Virus record (IMG/VR): IMGVR_UViG_3300020578_000064
Location: 1 to 64,000 of that record
DNA: 64,000 bases
Reading direction: 5' to 3' (one strand)
Origin: a virus
Position numbers and translations under genes: made by a program. The notes under the pieces are model-generated. The model made no database searches. It saw nothing but the letters and a program-made list of their open reading frames with translations, and was not told the DNA's origin. Of this stretch, positions 32,207 through 41,081 are shown piece by piece. Positions within the stretch are counted from its first letter, which is position 1. Each line of letters begins with the position of its first letter.

Positions 32207-33916
32207 ATGTCAACCCAGATCCAGTTCCTCAGGACTGACCAGGTGCAGCTCAGGCCGGATCCCAACGTCCTGGCCAACGGCATGCCCCTGCTCAACTTCA
32301 ACGAGCAGGAGCCAGGCCTATTCTTCAAAGCTCGCGACGGCTCGCTGTTCAAGGTCGGGCCGACGGCCGTGGGCCAGCTCGCCCCCAACTCCGGCGCGAA
32401 CGGCTACCCCGGCAACACCGTCGGCGAGATGTGGCTCGACACGGCCGGCCAGTCGCCGATGCTGAAGGTGTTCGACGGCAACGCGTGGCTCCCCAGCTCG
32501 GACCCCGGCGGCGTGTCCAGCGTCGGTCTGTCGATGCCGACGGCCGTGTTCGAGGTCGAGAACGGCCCGATCACGACGGCCGGGACCCTCGAGGTCAACC
32601 TGATCCCGCAGGTCCGCAACCGCTTCCTGGGCGGCCCGGTCGAGGGCGCCGCCGCGGTGCCCACGTTCCGCGGTCTAGCCAACGAGGACATCCCGCCGCT
32701 CGACGGCAGCAAGATAGCCTCGGGCTTCGTCAACCAGGCTCGGATTCCGTCGCTCGACGCGACCAAGATCACGTCAGGCGTGTTCAACTCGGCCCGCATC
32801 CCAGGCATCGACGCGACCAAGATCATCACCGGCGTCCTCCCGTACGCGCACGGCGGCACGGGCGTCAGCGGCACGCCCATGGGCGGCGAACTGCTCATCG
32901 GCGGCGTCTCGACCGGCTGGAACAAGGCCACGCTGACGCCCGGGAACGGCATCGCGATCCAGAACGGCGCGGGCAGCATCATGATCCGCGCCAACCCCGC
33001 CGGCGCCACCGGCGCGGTGCAATTCAACAACGGCGGCCTGGTCGGCGGGTCGAACACCTTCACATTCGACGGCGCCGCAAACATCCTCGACCTGACGGGC
33101 ACCCTGAACGTCGAGGGCTCGGTGCTGCTGGAGTACGGGGCGTCCGCGTCCCCGGTTGAGTTCAAGTCGTCGACCGGCCTCGGCGTAGCCCTGAGGTCCC
33201 CGGCCGTGGTCCCCACGGCGTACGCCCTGACGCTGCCAGCCTCCATCCCGTCATCGTCCACGGACCTCCTGCTGAAGTCCGACGGGTCCGGCAATCTCTC
33301 CCTCTCGGACGCCATCAGGGTGGACACCTTGCGCGTCCGCGAGCTACTCGAGGTCGAGAACCCGTTCACGGGCTTCGGTACGACCATCCGCGCGGCCACC
33401 GGCCTGGCGGCCGACTACGACCTAACCCTGCCCGGCTCCCTGGGTTCAGGCGGCTTCGTCAAGACGACGGGCTCGGGCGAGCTCTCGGTCGACCCGGACG
33501 TCACCTGCTCCACGGTGACCGCCCCGGTCCTCGTGCAGTCGACTAACAGCCCCGGCCGGGACTTCGTCACCGGGGTTGCATCCCTGAGCGTGTCCTCGAA
33601 CGGCACCTACACGCTCCTGGACATCCCGGCGAGCGGCAGCGCGGCGAGCGTCAGCTTCACCGTGTTCGTCCACGACGAGACCGCGGCGGTCGGCACCGGC
33701 ACCCTGACCGTGTCCTACAACGCGCACTACAACGGCTCGGCCGCCGCCATCAGCGCGGCGGGGAACAAGGTTGACAGCTGGTCGGGCACGGAGCCCACCT
33801 TCGCCGTGGACTACAGCGGCACGAACTTCAGGATCCGCACGACCACGGCCAGCGGCAGTAACGAGTTGCGCTTCATGGTCAACTACAATTACGTGATCAA
33901 CGTCGCCCCGGTCTAA
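32207..33916 (+). CDS. Modular tail fibre protein
   Basis: This 569-residue protein has the N-terminal fibre module (IQFLRTDQVQLRPDPNVLAN, GLFFKARDGSLFKVGP, GEMWLD), a shaft with repeated SKIASG / TKITSGVFNSARIPGIDAT units, a YAHGGTG element, then a C-terminal beta domain (FVHDETAAVGTGTLTVSYNA, then NELRFMVNYNYVINVAPV). It ends the second fibre cluster. Its 3' end overlaps by 4 bases the 3' end of the only leftward gene. Confidence 0.72.
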   Translation: MSTQIQFLRTDQVQLRPDPNVLANGMPLLNFNEQEPGLFFKARDGSLFKVGPTAVGQLAPNSGANGYPGNTVGEMWLDTAGQSPMLKVFDGNAWLPSSDPGGVSSVGLSMPTAVFEVENGPITTAGTLEVNLIPQVRNRFLGGPVEGAAAVPTFRGLANEDIPPLDGSKIASGFVNQARIPSLDATKITSGVFNSARIPGIDATKIITGVLPYAHGGTGVSGTPMGGELLIGGVSTGWNKATLTPGNGIAIQNGAGSIMIRANPAGATGAVQFNNGGLVGGSNTFTFDGAANILDLTGTLNVEGSVLLEYGASASPVEFKSSTGLGVALRSPAVVPTAYALTLPASIPSSSTDLLLKSDGSGNLSLSDAIRVDTLRVRELLEVENPFTGFGTTIRAATGLAADYDLTLPGSLGSGGFVKTTGSGELSVDPDVTCSTVTAPVLVQSTNSPGRDFVTGVASLSVSSNGTYTLLDIPASGSAASVSFTVFVHDETAAVGTGTLTVSYNAHYNGSAAAISAAGNKVDSWSGTEPTFAVDYSGTNFRIRTTTASGSNELRFMVNYNYVINVAPV

Positions 33917-34662
33917 AAGTCGAGGTCTACCTCCTCGTCGCTCGTCTTCGCGAACGACCCGATCCTCCCGCTGGGCGTCTCGTATCCCGAGGCGCCCTTC
34001 GACCTATTGGCCGCCGCGCAGACGGCTATCAGCCTGGCGTTGTCCCCGTGGTACAGCGGCCAGGCGTCGTTGTACTTTGCCTCCTTGAAACGCTTAAGGT
34101 TCGGCGGGCCGACGAGGGCCATGTCGCAGTAGGTGAGGCCGAGCAGCTCGAGCCACTCGTCCGCGATCTGCACGAACGGCTTGCCGAGGTGGTCGATGTC
34201 GACGCGCATCCCCGGCCTCAGCTGCCGCCCCGTCACGTAGCACTCGATCGGGTACTGGAGCGTCTTGCGGTACGCCCTGAGCTGGCAGTCCACGAGCTGG
34301 CGCATGGCCGACCGGACGGCGGTCACGTGCTTCCGCTCGAGGTTCGGGGCCCGCTTGGTCACCCTCGGCGGGTACAGCTGGTCCACGAGCTGGTTCTTCG
34401 GGACGGGCTGCTTGAACCCGTCCTGCCTGCGCAGCACCACCATCCGCACCTTCCTGGGCCCGCACGGGAAGTTCTCGACGACGACCTCGGTGCCTTCCTC
34501 GTTCGCCACCTTCGAGAACCGGTCGGCGAGGCGGCACGCCGTGATGATGAAGTCCCGCGGCTTCCCTATGATCTTGGAGCCCGCTCGGTACTGGTTGACG
34601 ATGCGGGACAGCTTGTCCGAGAACTCGCCCTTGTTGAGGCCGAAGGTCTCCTTTCCGATCAT
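33913..34662 (-). CDS. HNH/DUF3223-like protein, only leftward gene
   Basis: This is a 249-residue protein. The N-terminal helix region is followed by VRMVVLRRQDGFKQPVPKNQ and then MRVDIDHLGKPFVQIADEWL with a later YHGDNARLIAVCAAANRSKG. The DIDH / YH / N-RSKG series fits cyanophage DUF3223-type or HNH-like proteins, suggesting a nuclease fold. The C-terminus SDEEVDLDF matches the acidic D-x-DF ends of the exonuclease at 35146 and the SSB-like protein at 46391. It is convergent with the fibre gene and divergent from 34728, with a promoter region between. Confidence 0.5.
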   Translation of the reverse strand: MIGKETFGLNKGEFSDKLSRIVNQYRAGSKIIGKPRDFIITACRLADRFSKVANEEGTEVVVENFPCGPRKVRMVVLRRQDGFKQPVPKNQLVDQLYPPRVTKRAPNLERKHVTAVRSAMRQLVDCQLRAYRKTLQYPIECYVTGRQLRPGMRVDIDHLGKPFVQIADEWLELLGLTYCDMALVGPPNLKRFKEAKYNDAWPLYHGDNARLIAVCAAANRSKGASGYETPSGRIGSFAKTSDEEVDLDF

Positions 34663-34727
34663 GGCGTCTCTACCGGCCCTGCCGGCGGCGTATAATGGTC
34701 GCGTATAAAGCGAGGAACGATGGACCC
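34663..34727. promoter_or_regulatory. Divergent promoter region
   Basis: Between the leftward gene and the rightward replication block, CGTATAATGG (TATAAT at 34691-34696) is a strong -10 match on the plus strand, and GTATAA at 34703-34708 gives TTATAC on the minus strand. No TTGACA-like -35 is seen at the usual distance. Both directions could fire from here. Confidence 0.5.
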
Positions 34728-35216
34728 GTGAGCCACTTCTCCCCCGTACCGCCGGGGAGCAGGAAGTACGCTCCGAACTACAGGCAGGAGCTCGAGCACC
34801 TGGAGGCGCAACTCGTGAGGGTCAGCGGCCGGGTCAAAGAGTTCCGTGACCACGCCGAGCGCGCGGACCTCCGCTCGCTCCTGCTGGTGAACCTGATCAT
34901 AACCCCTGTCCCGAGGGGCAGATCGATCAAGCTGTCCCACCTCTGGGTGCTCGAGAAGCACATCAGACGCACCGGGATAGAGCCGAAGCAGGGCCGGCGG
35001 ATCACCTTCGTCGGCTCGGTGTACGCGTACTTCAGACTCGGCGGCAAGTCCAAGCAGCGAGGGCTGCTCGGGTCGCACGACTTCTCGATCCTCCCCATGC
35101 ACAGGGAGCAGATCGAGGCATTCAAACCAGGCATCAAACAACGCTATGAAATTGAAGACGAGGCCGACGGAGGAAGACCTCCTGGAGGTCAAGAGGCAGC
35201 AAGCCTCCTGGGCTAA
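34728..35216 (+). CDS. Hypothetical basic protein upstream of exonuclease
   Basis: The GTG at 34728 is chosen because the TATAAT box would start RNA after the ATG at 34695; with that ATG the product is 173 residues, otherwise 162. The protein has a coiled-coil N-terminal part (NYRQELEHLEAQLVRVSGRV) and a basic C-terminal part (VYAYFRLGGKSKQRGLL). The family is not recognised. Its 3' end overlaps the exonuclease start by 71 bases, unusually long here, so either the exonuclease starts later or the tail of this gene is expendable. Confidence 0.5.
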   Translation: MSHFSPVPPGSRKYAPNYRQELEHLEAQLVRVSGRVKEFRDHAERADLRSLLLVNLIITPVPRGRSIKLSHLWVLEKHIRRTGIEPKQGRRITFVGSVYAYFRLGGKSKQRGLLGSHDFSILPMHREQIEAFKPGIKQRYEIEDEADGGRPPGGQEAASLLG

Positions 35217-35772
35217 GGAGAGGCTGGCCGACCCGCGGACGCTGATCGTCGACGTCGAGACGACCGGCATCCTGTCGAAGGACCCCGAGACCGAGATCTG
35301 CCAGCTCTCGATGATCAACACGGAGGGCCGCCCGGTCCTCTCGATGCTGATCCAGCCAAACCGGCCCATCCCGCTGGAGGTGACGAAGATCCACGGCATC
35401 GACCAGCGGATGGTGGCGCACTGCCCGCCGTTCCAGGTCGTCGCCGACCTCGTCGCGGGGCTGATCCAGGGGCGCCACGTCGTCGCCTACAACGCCGCGT
35501 TCGACGTGCACCTGCTCACGCACATGCTGACCAAGTACGGCTTCGAGGTCCCCGACTTCGAGACGTCCTGCGCGATGGAGGCCTACTCCGCGTGGTGCGG
35601 CGAGTGGATGAGCAGCAAGAAGGACTGGAAGTGGCAGCGGCTCCCGAAACTCGCCTACGGCAGCGCGCACGACTCCCTCGTGGACTGCGCGTCGACGCTG
35701 CTGCTGCTCAAGAAGATGGCCGGCGACTTCAGCGACGAGCCGGCGCCCGAGGAACTCGACCTGGACTTCTGA
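35146..35772 (+). CDS. DnaQ-like DEDDh 3'-5' exonuclease
   Basis: This 208-residue protein has the DEDDh motifs in order: LIVDVETTG (Asp36, Glu38), HGIDQRM, AYNAAFDVHLL (Asp) and AHDSLVDCAST (His and Asp about residues 176-181). It should remove nucleotides from 3' ends, as proofreading or recombination nuclease. The C-terminus EELDLDF is an SSB-tail-like acidic end shared with two other proteins of the window. The first 30 residues overlap the upstream gene. Confidence 0.85.
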   Translation: MKLKTRPTEEDLLEVKRQQASWAKERLADPRTLIVDVETTGILSKDPETEICQLSMINTEGRPVLSMLIQPNRPIPLEVTKIHGIDQRMVAHCPPFQVVADLVAGLIQGRHVVAYNAAFDVHLLTHMLTKYGFEVPDFETSCAMEAYSAWCGEWMSSKKDWKWQRLPKLAYGSAHDSLVDCASTLLLLKKMAGDFSDEPAPEELDLDF

Positions 35773-35776
35773 CGCC

Positions 35777-35876
35777 ATGATGAGACTCCTAGAGTGGCTG
35801 CTCCGCGGCCACGTGCACTCGGTTCTACCTCCGGTGCAAGAAGTGCGGCTGGGTCCGCAAAATTGACTGCAAATGA
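35777..35876 (+). pseudogene. Small zinc-ribbon gene with apparent 1-base frameshift
   Basis: From ATG 35777 the frame reads MMRLLEWLLRGHVHS and then stops at 35866. One base over, the sequence reads RFYLRCKKCGWVRKIDCK and its stop overlaps the halogenase ATG as ATGA, the normal junction in this genome. Joined, the two halves would make a protein of about 30 residues with a C-x-x-C-G knuckle. Either a one-base change broke it or the frame is rescued by recoding. Confidence 0.4.
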
Positions 35877-37426
35877 CGACAGAACTCAAGAGGATAGTCA
35901 TCGTCGGCGGCGGGTCCGCAGGTTGGATGACCGCGGCAACGCTGCTGCGTTCGTGCCCAACGGTAGAGATTACGGTCGTTGAGAGCCCCGACGTGCCTGT
36001 GATCGGCGTCGGCGAGAGCACGCTGGGGCAGTTCAAGCTCTGGGCGCGGTACGTCGGCATCGAAGAGCGCGAATTCGTCCCGGCAACGGACGCGTCGTTC
36101 AAGCTCAGCATCAGGTTCACGGACTTCAACGGGGTCGGGACCGGCTCCTTCCACTACCCGTTCGGGACGCCAGCGATCGAGCGCGGCACCTACGAGCCCA
36201 ACGACTGGTTCGTGGCCGACGCTCTCGGCGCTGGTGGCAACCCGTCCTACGCCAGGGCGATGTTCCCGGCCACGGCCCTCGCCGAGCGCAACCGGATCAG
36301 CGGCGGGAGCGGCGGCGACCTCGCGCCGTACGACTACAATCTGGACGCAGCTTACCACTTCGACGCCGTGCGATTCGGCGCGTGGCTCGGGCAGAAGCAC
36401 TGCGTCCCCGAGGGTGTAAGGCGCATCGAGGGCACTGTAAAAGGTCACAGGCTCGGCGGGAACGGCATCGATGCGCTGATCATGGACGACGGCTCGGAGA
36501 TCGCCGCAGACCTATATGTTGATTGCACCGGCTGGCGCAGCCTTCTGATCGGTGGGGCGATGTCCGAGCCCTTTAAGTCCTACCGGGGCATCCTCCCTAA
36601 CAACAAGGCGTGGGCCGCGAGACTACCGTACACCGACAAGGCCGCGCAATTGGAGCCATTCACGGACTGCACCGCGCTCGGCAACGGCTGGGTGTGGAAC
36701 ACGCCACTGTGGTCCCGGATCGGGTCGGGTTATGTGTACAGCGACGGGTACGTCTCTGATGACCAGGCCCTCACCGAGTTCATAGATCATCTGCGCGCAA
36801 AAGGCATCGAGCGGCCTGAGGACCTCAGCTTCCGCAAGCTCGGCATGAGGATCGGCATCCACGAGCGAACGTGGGTCAAGAATGTGGTCGCCATAGGGCT
36901 ATCGGCTGGGTTCATCGAGCCCCTGGAGAGCAACGGGCTGCTGACGATCCACGAGTTCGCGCTGCTGCTCGGCGAGACGCTCGCGCGCAGATCGTTCAAC
37001 CAGTGGGACCGCGACGCGTACAACCAGAGAGTCTCGCAGCTGTTCGACGAGTTCGCGGCCTTCGTCTCCTTCCACTACGCGCTCAGCTCCAGGGACGACA
37101 CGGAGTACTGGCGCGACGCGACCGAGCGCACGAGGCTCTCGGCCGGGCTCGATCTGGGCCGCGCCTCGTTCTCGAGCTACGCGGACTCGAGGCTGTTCTC
37201 GCGACGCTGGAACGAGTCGGCCGGCGGGATCTGCGTCTTCGCAGGCATGGGGCACAACCACCTACCGCGGCCGTTCCTCGAGCTAGAGGGCACGCGGACC
37301 GGCCTGGACTTCGAGAGCCTGGCCCGCAGGAGCTCGGCCTTCGCGTCCGATCGCTATAATCGCTGGGCGCGGGCCGCCGAGCGGTCGCCGCGCCTGATCG
37401 ACTTCCTGAGAACCTACCACGAGTAA
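35873..37426 (+). CDS. Flavin-dependent tryptophan-halogenase-family protein 1
   Basis: This 517-residue enzyme has the FAD-binding GGGSAGW (12-18), GVGEST, and a Lys77 in SFKLSIRF at the place of the catalytic lysine of PrnA-type halogenases. The W-x-W-x-x-P signature is WVWNTP (273-278), and GFIEPLES (347-353) supplies the conserved glutamates. These enzymes use FADH2, O2 and halide to make hypohalous acid. A cyanophage member (VirX1 of Syn10) is a characterised iodinase, so a cyanophage role is known but the natural substrate is not. Codon use is more mixed than in neighbours, consistent with recent acquisition. Confidence 0.88.
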   Translation: MTTELKRIVIVGGGSAGWMTAATLLRSCPTVEITVVESPDVPVIGVGESTLGQFKLWARYVGIEEREFVPATDASFKLSIRFTDFNGVGTGSFHYPFGTPAIERGTYEPNDWFVADALGAGGNPSYARAMFPATALAERNRISGGSGGDLAPYDYNLDAAYHFDAVRFGAWLGQKHCVPEGVRRIEGTVKGHRLGGNGIDALIMDDGSEIAADLYVDCTGWRSLLIGGAMSEPFKSYRGILPNNKAWAARLPYTDKAAQLEPFTDCTALGNGWVWNTPLWSRIGSGYVYSDGYVSDDQALTEFIDHLRAKGIERPEDLSFRKLGMRIGIHERTWVKNVVAIGLSAGFIEPLESNGLLTIHEFALLLGETLARRSFNQWDRDAYNQRVSQLFDEFAAFVSFHYALSSRDDTEYWRDATERTRLSAGLDLGRASFSSYADSRLFSRRWNESAGGICVFAGMGHNHLPRPFLELEGTRTGLDFESLARRSSAFASDRYNRWARAAERSPRLIDFLRTYHE

Positions 37427-37429
37427 AGC

Positions 37430-37630
37430 ATGTCATACGCAGACAGGCGCGACCGCGCCATCGGGATCCTGATGGAGGAGATCCGGAAGGTCCCCGGCCA
37501 GGTCGAGGCCATCATCTGGGGCTGCGGCTCCGAACTCCACGAGATCTCCGAGGAGACCTATGAGTGGCTCGCCACGCTCAGACGCTTCCCTGTTCAACCG
37601 AGGCGGGAGGGCGGCGATGGGGATGTTTGA
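37430..37630 (+). CDS. Small hypothetical protein
   Basis: This 66-residue protein (RRDRAIGILMEEIRKVPGQV, then EISEETYEWLATLRRFP) is helical with no recognised family. It begins 3 bases after halogenase 1 and overlaps the next gene by 14 bases. Confidence 0.55.
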   Translation: MSYADRRDRAIGILMEEIRKVPGQVEAIIWGCGSELHEISEETYEWLATLRRFPVQPRREGGDGDV

Positions 37631-38021
37631 CTGGGTCAGGTGCGCCGCGCCGCTCGACGACCGCGTCGGGCCGGCCGACGTTTTCCAGTGCAAGGACCTC
37701 GACTGCTGCATGGACACGTACTGGGTGGACCCGGCGGGGCGGCTTTGGCGCCTCGACGAGTCCGGCACGTACGACATCGTGGAGGAGAGCGAGGAGGACA
37801 TCCGACGCGCGAGGGAGAACCGGGAGTGGCTCCCGCCGTTCCGCCCGGTCCCCAACGGCAACCACGGTCGCGTCCTGCCGCACAGGCTGACCCGCACGAT
37901 CTGCATCTACCCGTCGGACTGGCGGTCGAAGTGCAGGGACAGGCTACACCACTCGGACTGGCCCGAGTACGAACTGACATTCAGAGACGGAGAGCTCATC
38001 CTCACGCAATGCTTAAAGTAA
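37617..38021 (+). CDS. MFDWVRC-type phage protein
   Basis: The start at 37617 is chosen for the GGGAGG at 37604-37609. The 134-residue protein begins MGMFDWVRCAAPL, then ADVFQCKDLDCCMDTYWVDP and DWPEYELTFRDG. This pattern belongs to a widespread family found in phages and prophages, of unknown role. It has five Cys. It overlaps the thyX start by 13 bases. Confidence 0.65.
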   Translation: MGMFDWVRCAAPLDDRVGPADVFQCKDLDCCMDTYWVDPAGRLWRLDESGTYDIVEESEEDIRRARENREWLPPFRPVPNGNHGRVLPHRLTRTICIYPSDWRSKCRDRLHHSDWPEYELTFRDGELILTQCLK

Positions 38022-38746
38022 CCGACGAAGCTATCACGAATGACTCCGAGTGGATCGTCCGCGGATCGACAAAGGTGCGGCTTGTCAACGCGACTCCAAA
38101 CCTTGATGAGACTGTGGCTTACGTGGCACGTGTATCAAGCAAGGCTCAGGAGAATCCATCCGTCGCCGGACTCCTCCGGTACTGCGCCAGGCACGGGCAC
38201 TGGAGCGTCTTCGAGCAGGGGGCGGTGACCGTCGAGGTCGTCACCCCGCTAGCCATCTCCGTCCAGGCCCTGCGCCACCGGAGCTTCTGCTTCCAGCAGT
38301 TCAGCGGCCGGTACCAGGACCACACCGCCATGGCCGAGGTGACTGAGGGGCTCGAGTGCACGATGCTCAACATGTTCTACATGCCGCAGGCCGCGCGCCT
38401 TCAGGACGAGAGGAACAGGCAAAATAGCATCCACTCCGACGACGAGGCGCTCACCGAGTCCATGCGCGACGACTTCCGCATGGCGTACGAGACGGCCGTC
38501 GCCTGCTACACGTCGCTGATCGACAAGGGGATCGCTAAGGAGCTGGCCAGGTTCGTGCTGCCGCAGGGGGTGTACACCCGCCTCTACGTCACCGGCAACC
38601 CGCGCTCTTTCATCCACTACTGCAACGTCCGCGGCGAGGAGGGCGTCGTGCAGTGGGAGCACATCGAGATGGCCGACGCCATCAGGGCGGCGTTCGCGCA
38701 GGCTTGCCCGACGATCGCCGGATCTATCTGGGGCGCCGACGCGTAA
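38009..38746 (+). CDS. thyX: Flavin-dependent thymidylate synthase ThyX
   Basis: This 245-residue enzyme has the signature RHR-x7-S (RHRSFCFQQFS, residues 89-99) followed by GRY, and EQGAVTVEVVTPLAI upstream. It methylates dUMP to dTMP using methylenetetrahydrofolate, NADPH and FAD, supplying thymidine for phage DNA. The ATG at 38009 is inside the 3' end of the preceding gene. Length fits the family (about 220-250). Confidence 0.93.
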   Translation: MLKVTDEAITNDSEWIVRGSTKVRLVNATPNLDETVAYVARVSSKAQENPSVAGLLRYCARHGHWSVFEQGAVTVEVVTPLAISVQALRHRSFCFQQFSGRYQDHTAMAEVTEGLECTMLNMFYMPQAARLQDERNRQNSIHSDDEALTESMRDDFRMAYETAVACYTSLIDKGIAKELARFVLPQGVYTRLYVTGNPRSFIHYCNVRGEEGVVQWEHIEMADAIRAAFAQACPTIAGSIWGADA

Positions 38747-38770
38747 GATAGGCGGGTATAGAGAGATACA

Positions 38771-39727
38771 ATGGCGCTGCGAGAGGAGTCCTTCAAGCTG
38801 GACTCCGATCCGGCGCCCCTCGTCGTCTTCGACTTCATGGTCGCGGCCTGGGGCGTGTTCGGCTACCTGCAATCCATCGAGCACCTCTACACCGAGGAGA
38901 TGCTCCAGAAGATCACCAAGGCGCTGTGGGCGATCAAGGTGAACCGCGGCCCGGACATGCTCCCGCGCCACGGCTACAACGTCGTTGTCGTGTCCGACAA
39001 GCGGTATGAGGCCCACGGGACGTACTGGCGCGGCGTCGAGATCAACAAGGACGAGCGCATGGAGATCGTCTGGGAGGAGTACTGCGAGGGCAAGGGCACC
39101 GACGTGTCCACCGTGGCGACGGGCTACAAGGGCAACCGCCGCGAGAAGGACGACAACTTCTACCAGGTCGTGGAGACCGGCTGGGAGTACTGCCAGCGGT
39201 ACTTCCCGTGCTTCAAGGAGGAGGGGCTCGAGGCCGACGACTGGGCGGGCGCGATCTTCCGCATCTCGCGCGACACCCGCGGCGTGTGCCACGACCGGCA
39301 GGTCCTCCTGAGCACGATCGACCGCGACTGGTCGATGCTCGTCGACGAGTCGCACCGGGTCTACTGGGCCAACACGCGCATCCCGGGGCCGAAGGAGCGG
39401 ATCCAGGAGCGGCTGGCCGGCGAGGACCAGGTGCTGCTCCACACCGAGATGAAGTTAGGAGTAAAAATAAAGCACCCGCGCTTCCTGGCGCACGCCAAGC
39501 AGGAGCAGGGCGACCTCGGCGACAACCTGCCGCCGGGCTCCCCGCTCGAGTACTTCGACCTCTGCGAGCCCCACCCCAAGTACCGGGTGGAGGCGCTGGA
39601 GGACTACCCCAAGCTCGTGGAGGCCGTGAACGACCCGGCCCCGAACGTGATGCACGAGCACATGGACAAGGCGCTGGCGGCCTTCAGGAAGATCGGGCTG
39701 GAACCGCCCCCGTACTCCTTCTGCTAG
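38771..39727 (+). CDS. FEN/5'-3' exonuclease-like protein
   Basis: This 318-residue protein has the order of motifs of phage RNase H / FEN nucleases: VVFDFMVAAWG (metal Asp near the N-terminus), YKGNRREKDD (arch region), EEGLEADDWAG (two acidic ligands), LLSTIDRDWSMLVD, and GDLGDNLPPGSP (the GD-x-x-DN-x-P loop). Such enzymes remove RNA primers or flaps during lagging-strand replication. Two -10-like boxes (38741-38748 and 38754-38761) precede it. Confidence 0.78.
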   Translation: MALREESFKLDSDPAPLVVFDFMVAAWGVFGYLQSIEHLYTEEMLQKITKALWAIKVNRGPDMLPRHGYNVVVVSDKRYEAHGTYWRGVEINKDERMEIVWEEYCEGKGTDVSTVATGYKGNRREKDDNFYQVVETGWEYCQRYFPCFKEEGLEADDWAGAIFRISRDTRGVCHDRQVLLSTIDRDWSMLVDESHRVYWANTRIPGPKERIQERLAGEDQVLLHTEMKLGVKIKHPRFLAHAKQEQGDLGDNLPPGSPLEYFDLCEPHPKYRVEALEDYPKLVEAVNDPAPNVMHEHMDKALAAFRKIGLEPPPYSFC

Positions 39728-39728
39728 A

Positions 39729-41069
39729 ATGCCGAACTTCCTGGCAGGCCTATCGAGTTCGACCTCGCAGAGCGCGCTGAACGCCGCTGGGTCCGCATTC
39801 GGCGTGGGTAACGTCGGGAGCATCGCGGGCGCCGGCGCCGGCGCGGTGACCGCCCTGAGCAACTCGAGCTCGCAGTCGCTGACCAACGCGGGCTTCAACG
39901 CCGCGATCGCGCTGACCAGCGGCTCGTCCCTCGGGACAGTGGCCTCCGGAGCACTCACGAGCCTCACCGGCGTCAGCTTCGGCCCGCTCGGCGGGATCGT
40001 CGACGGCCTGCTCGGCGGCGGGTCGACCGGCACTAAGCCGATCGCCCTCCACACGGAGTTCGCGGCCGGCCCGGCCGAGATGGGCAGGGCGTACGGCGAG
40101 CAGGACCTGGTCTTCTACCTGCTGAGAGCCGACCAGGGCGCGGCGTCCGCCGAGACGAAGATCGAGGACAAGCAGGCCGCCGCCGGCGGCGGGCAGCTCG
40201 GGACCCTCGGGACGCTGGCGTCGGTCGCCACCGCGGCCGGGGCGATCACCGGCAACGCGATCGTCCAGAACGTCGCGACCGGCCTCGCGTTCGCCAAGGC
40301 GGCGACCGGGCTGTTCGGCGGCGGCGCCGGGGGAGCCGCGGCCGCGCTGGCGGGCGGCGGCGGCGGCGGGCCGGGCAACATCGCCGCGAAGGACATCCAG
40401 AACTCTGACCTCTCGTCGGTCATCCCGACGGAGTGGTACTTCATCACGCCGCCGCAGGACGTGAGCTGGTCCAAGGACTCGAAGAACGGGCTCGTGGAGA
40501 CCTACGGCACCAACGCGCCGTACGTCACCTACGGGTCGACCGGCCTACGAAAGCTCTCCCTCGGCAACGCGATGATCGAGGGCTTCTCCAACGGCAAGAT
40601 GGTCGAGGGCAACGTGACCGCGCTCGAGGTGGCCATGAACATGGTCCTGCAGAACGGCTACACCGCGCCGTACTGCTGGAAGCTGTACTGCGGCCCGACG
40701 AAGGAGTACGGGACGTTCATCATCTCCTCCGTGAAGGTGAAGGAGGCGATGAGGGACATGGCCGGCTACGCCACGAGGGCGTTCGTCGACGTGGACCTGA
40801 TCGAGGTCCCGTCGTACCAGGTGGCCGGCGGGATCGACCTGGCCAGCGGCAGCACGCTCGGGGCCGGCCTGTCGTCCGCGGCGAAGGCCGCGTCGGCGAA
40901 CAGCGCGTCGTCGCAGAACGCGGCGGCGGCCGGCGCGGCGGCGCCAAATCCCGCTAGCTCCAGCACGGCGGCCACGGCCGCGGCGGCGAACAAGCCGGCG
41001 GCGGCGGCCCCGAGGCCATCGGCGCTGCCGGGGCAGGGGGGCGTCCCCAACATCGCGACAGGACAGTAG
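39729..41069 (+). CDS. Contractile-tail tube/baseplate-like protein (CIS-tube type)
   Basis: This is a 446-residue protein. The N-terminal 220 residues are Ala/Gly/Ser-rich and low-complexity. Residues about 235-375 (IPTEWYFITPPQDVSWSKDS, NAPYVTYGSTGLRKLSLGNA, ALEVAMNMVLQNG, then YGTFIISSVKVKEAMRDMAG and AFVDVDLIEVP) resemble the LysM-associated tube-initiator proteins of contractile injection systems. The C-terminal 75 residues are Ala/Ser/Pro. It lies directly before the tape measure, which fits. It suggests, but does not prove, a contractile tail. Confidence 0.55.
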   Translation: MPNFLAGLSSSTSQSALNAAGSAFGVGNVGSIAGAGAGAVTALSNSSSQSLTNAGFNAAIALTSGSSLGTVASGALTSLTGVSFGPLGGIVDGLLGGGSTGTKPIALHTEFAAGPAEMGRAYGEQDLVFYLLRADQGAASAETKIEDKQAAAGGGQLGTLGTLASVATAAGAITGNAIVQNVATGLAFAKAATGLFGGGAGGAAAALAGGGGGGPGNIAAKDIQNSDLSSVIPTEWYFITPPQDVSWSKDSKNGLVETYGTNAPYVTYGSTGLRKLSLGNAMIEGFSNGKMVEGNVTALEVAMNMVLQNGYTAPYCWKLYCGPTKEYGTFIISSVKVKEAMRDMAGYATRAFVDVDLIEVPSYQVAGGIDLASGSTLGAGLSSAAKAASANSASSQNAAAAGAAAPNPASSSTAATAAAANKPAAAAPRPSALPGQGGVPNIATGQ

Positions 41070-41081
41070 GGGCGCTGAGCA

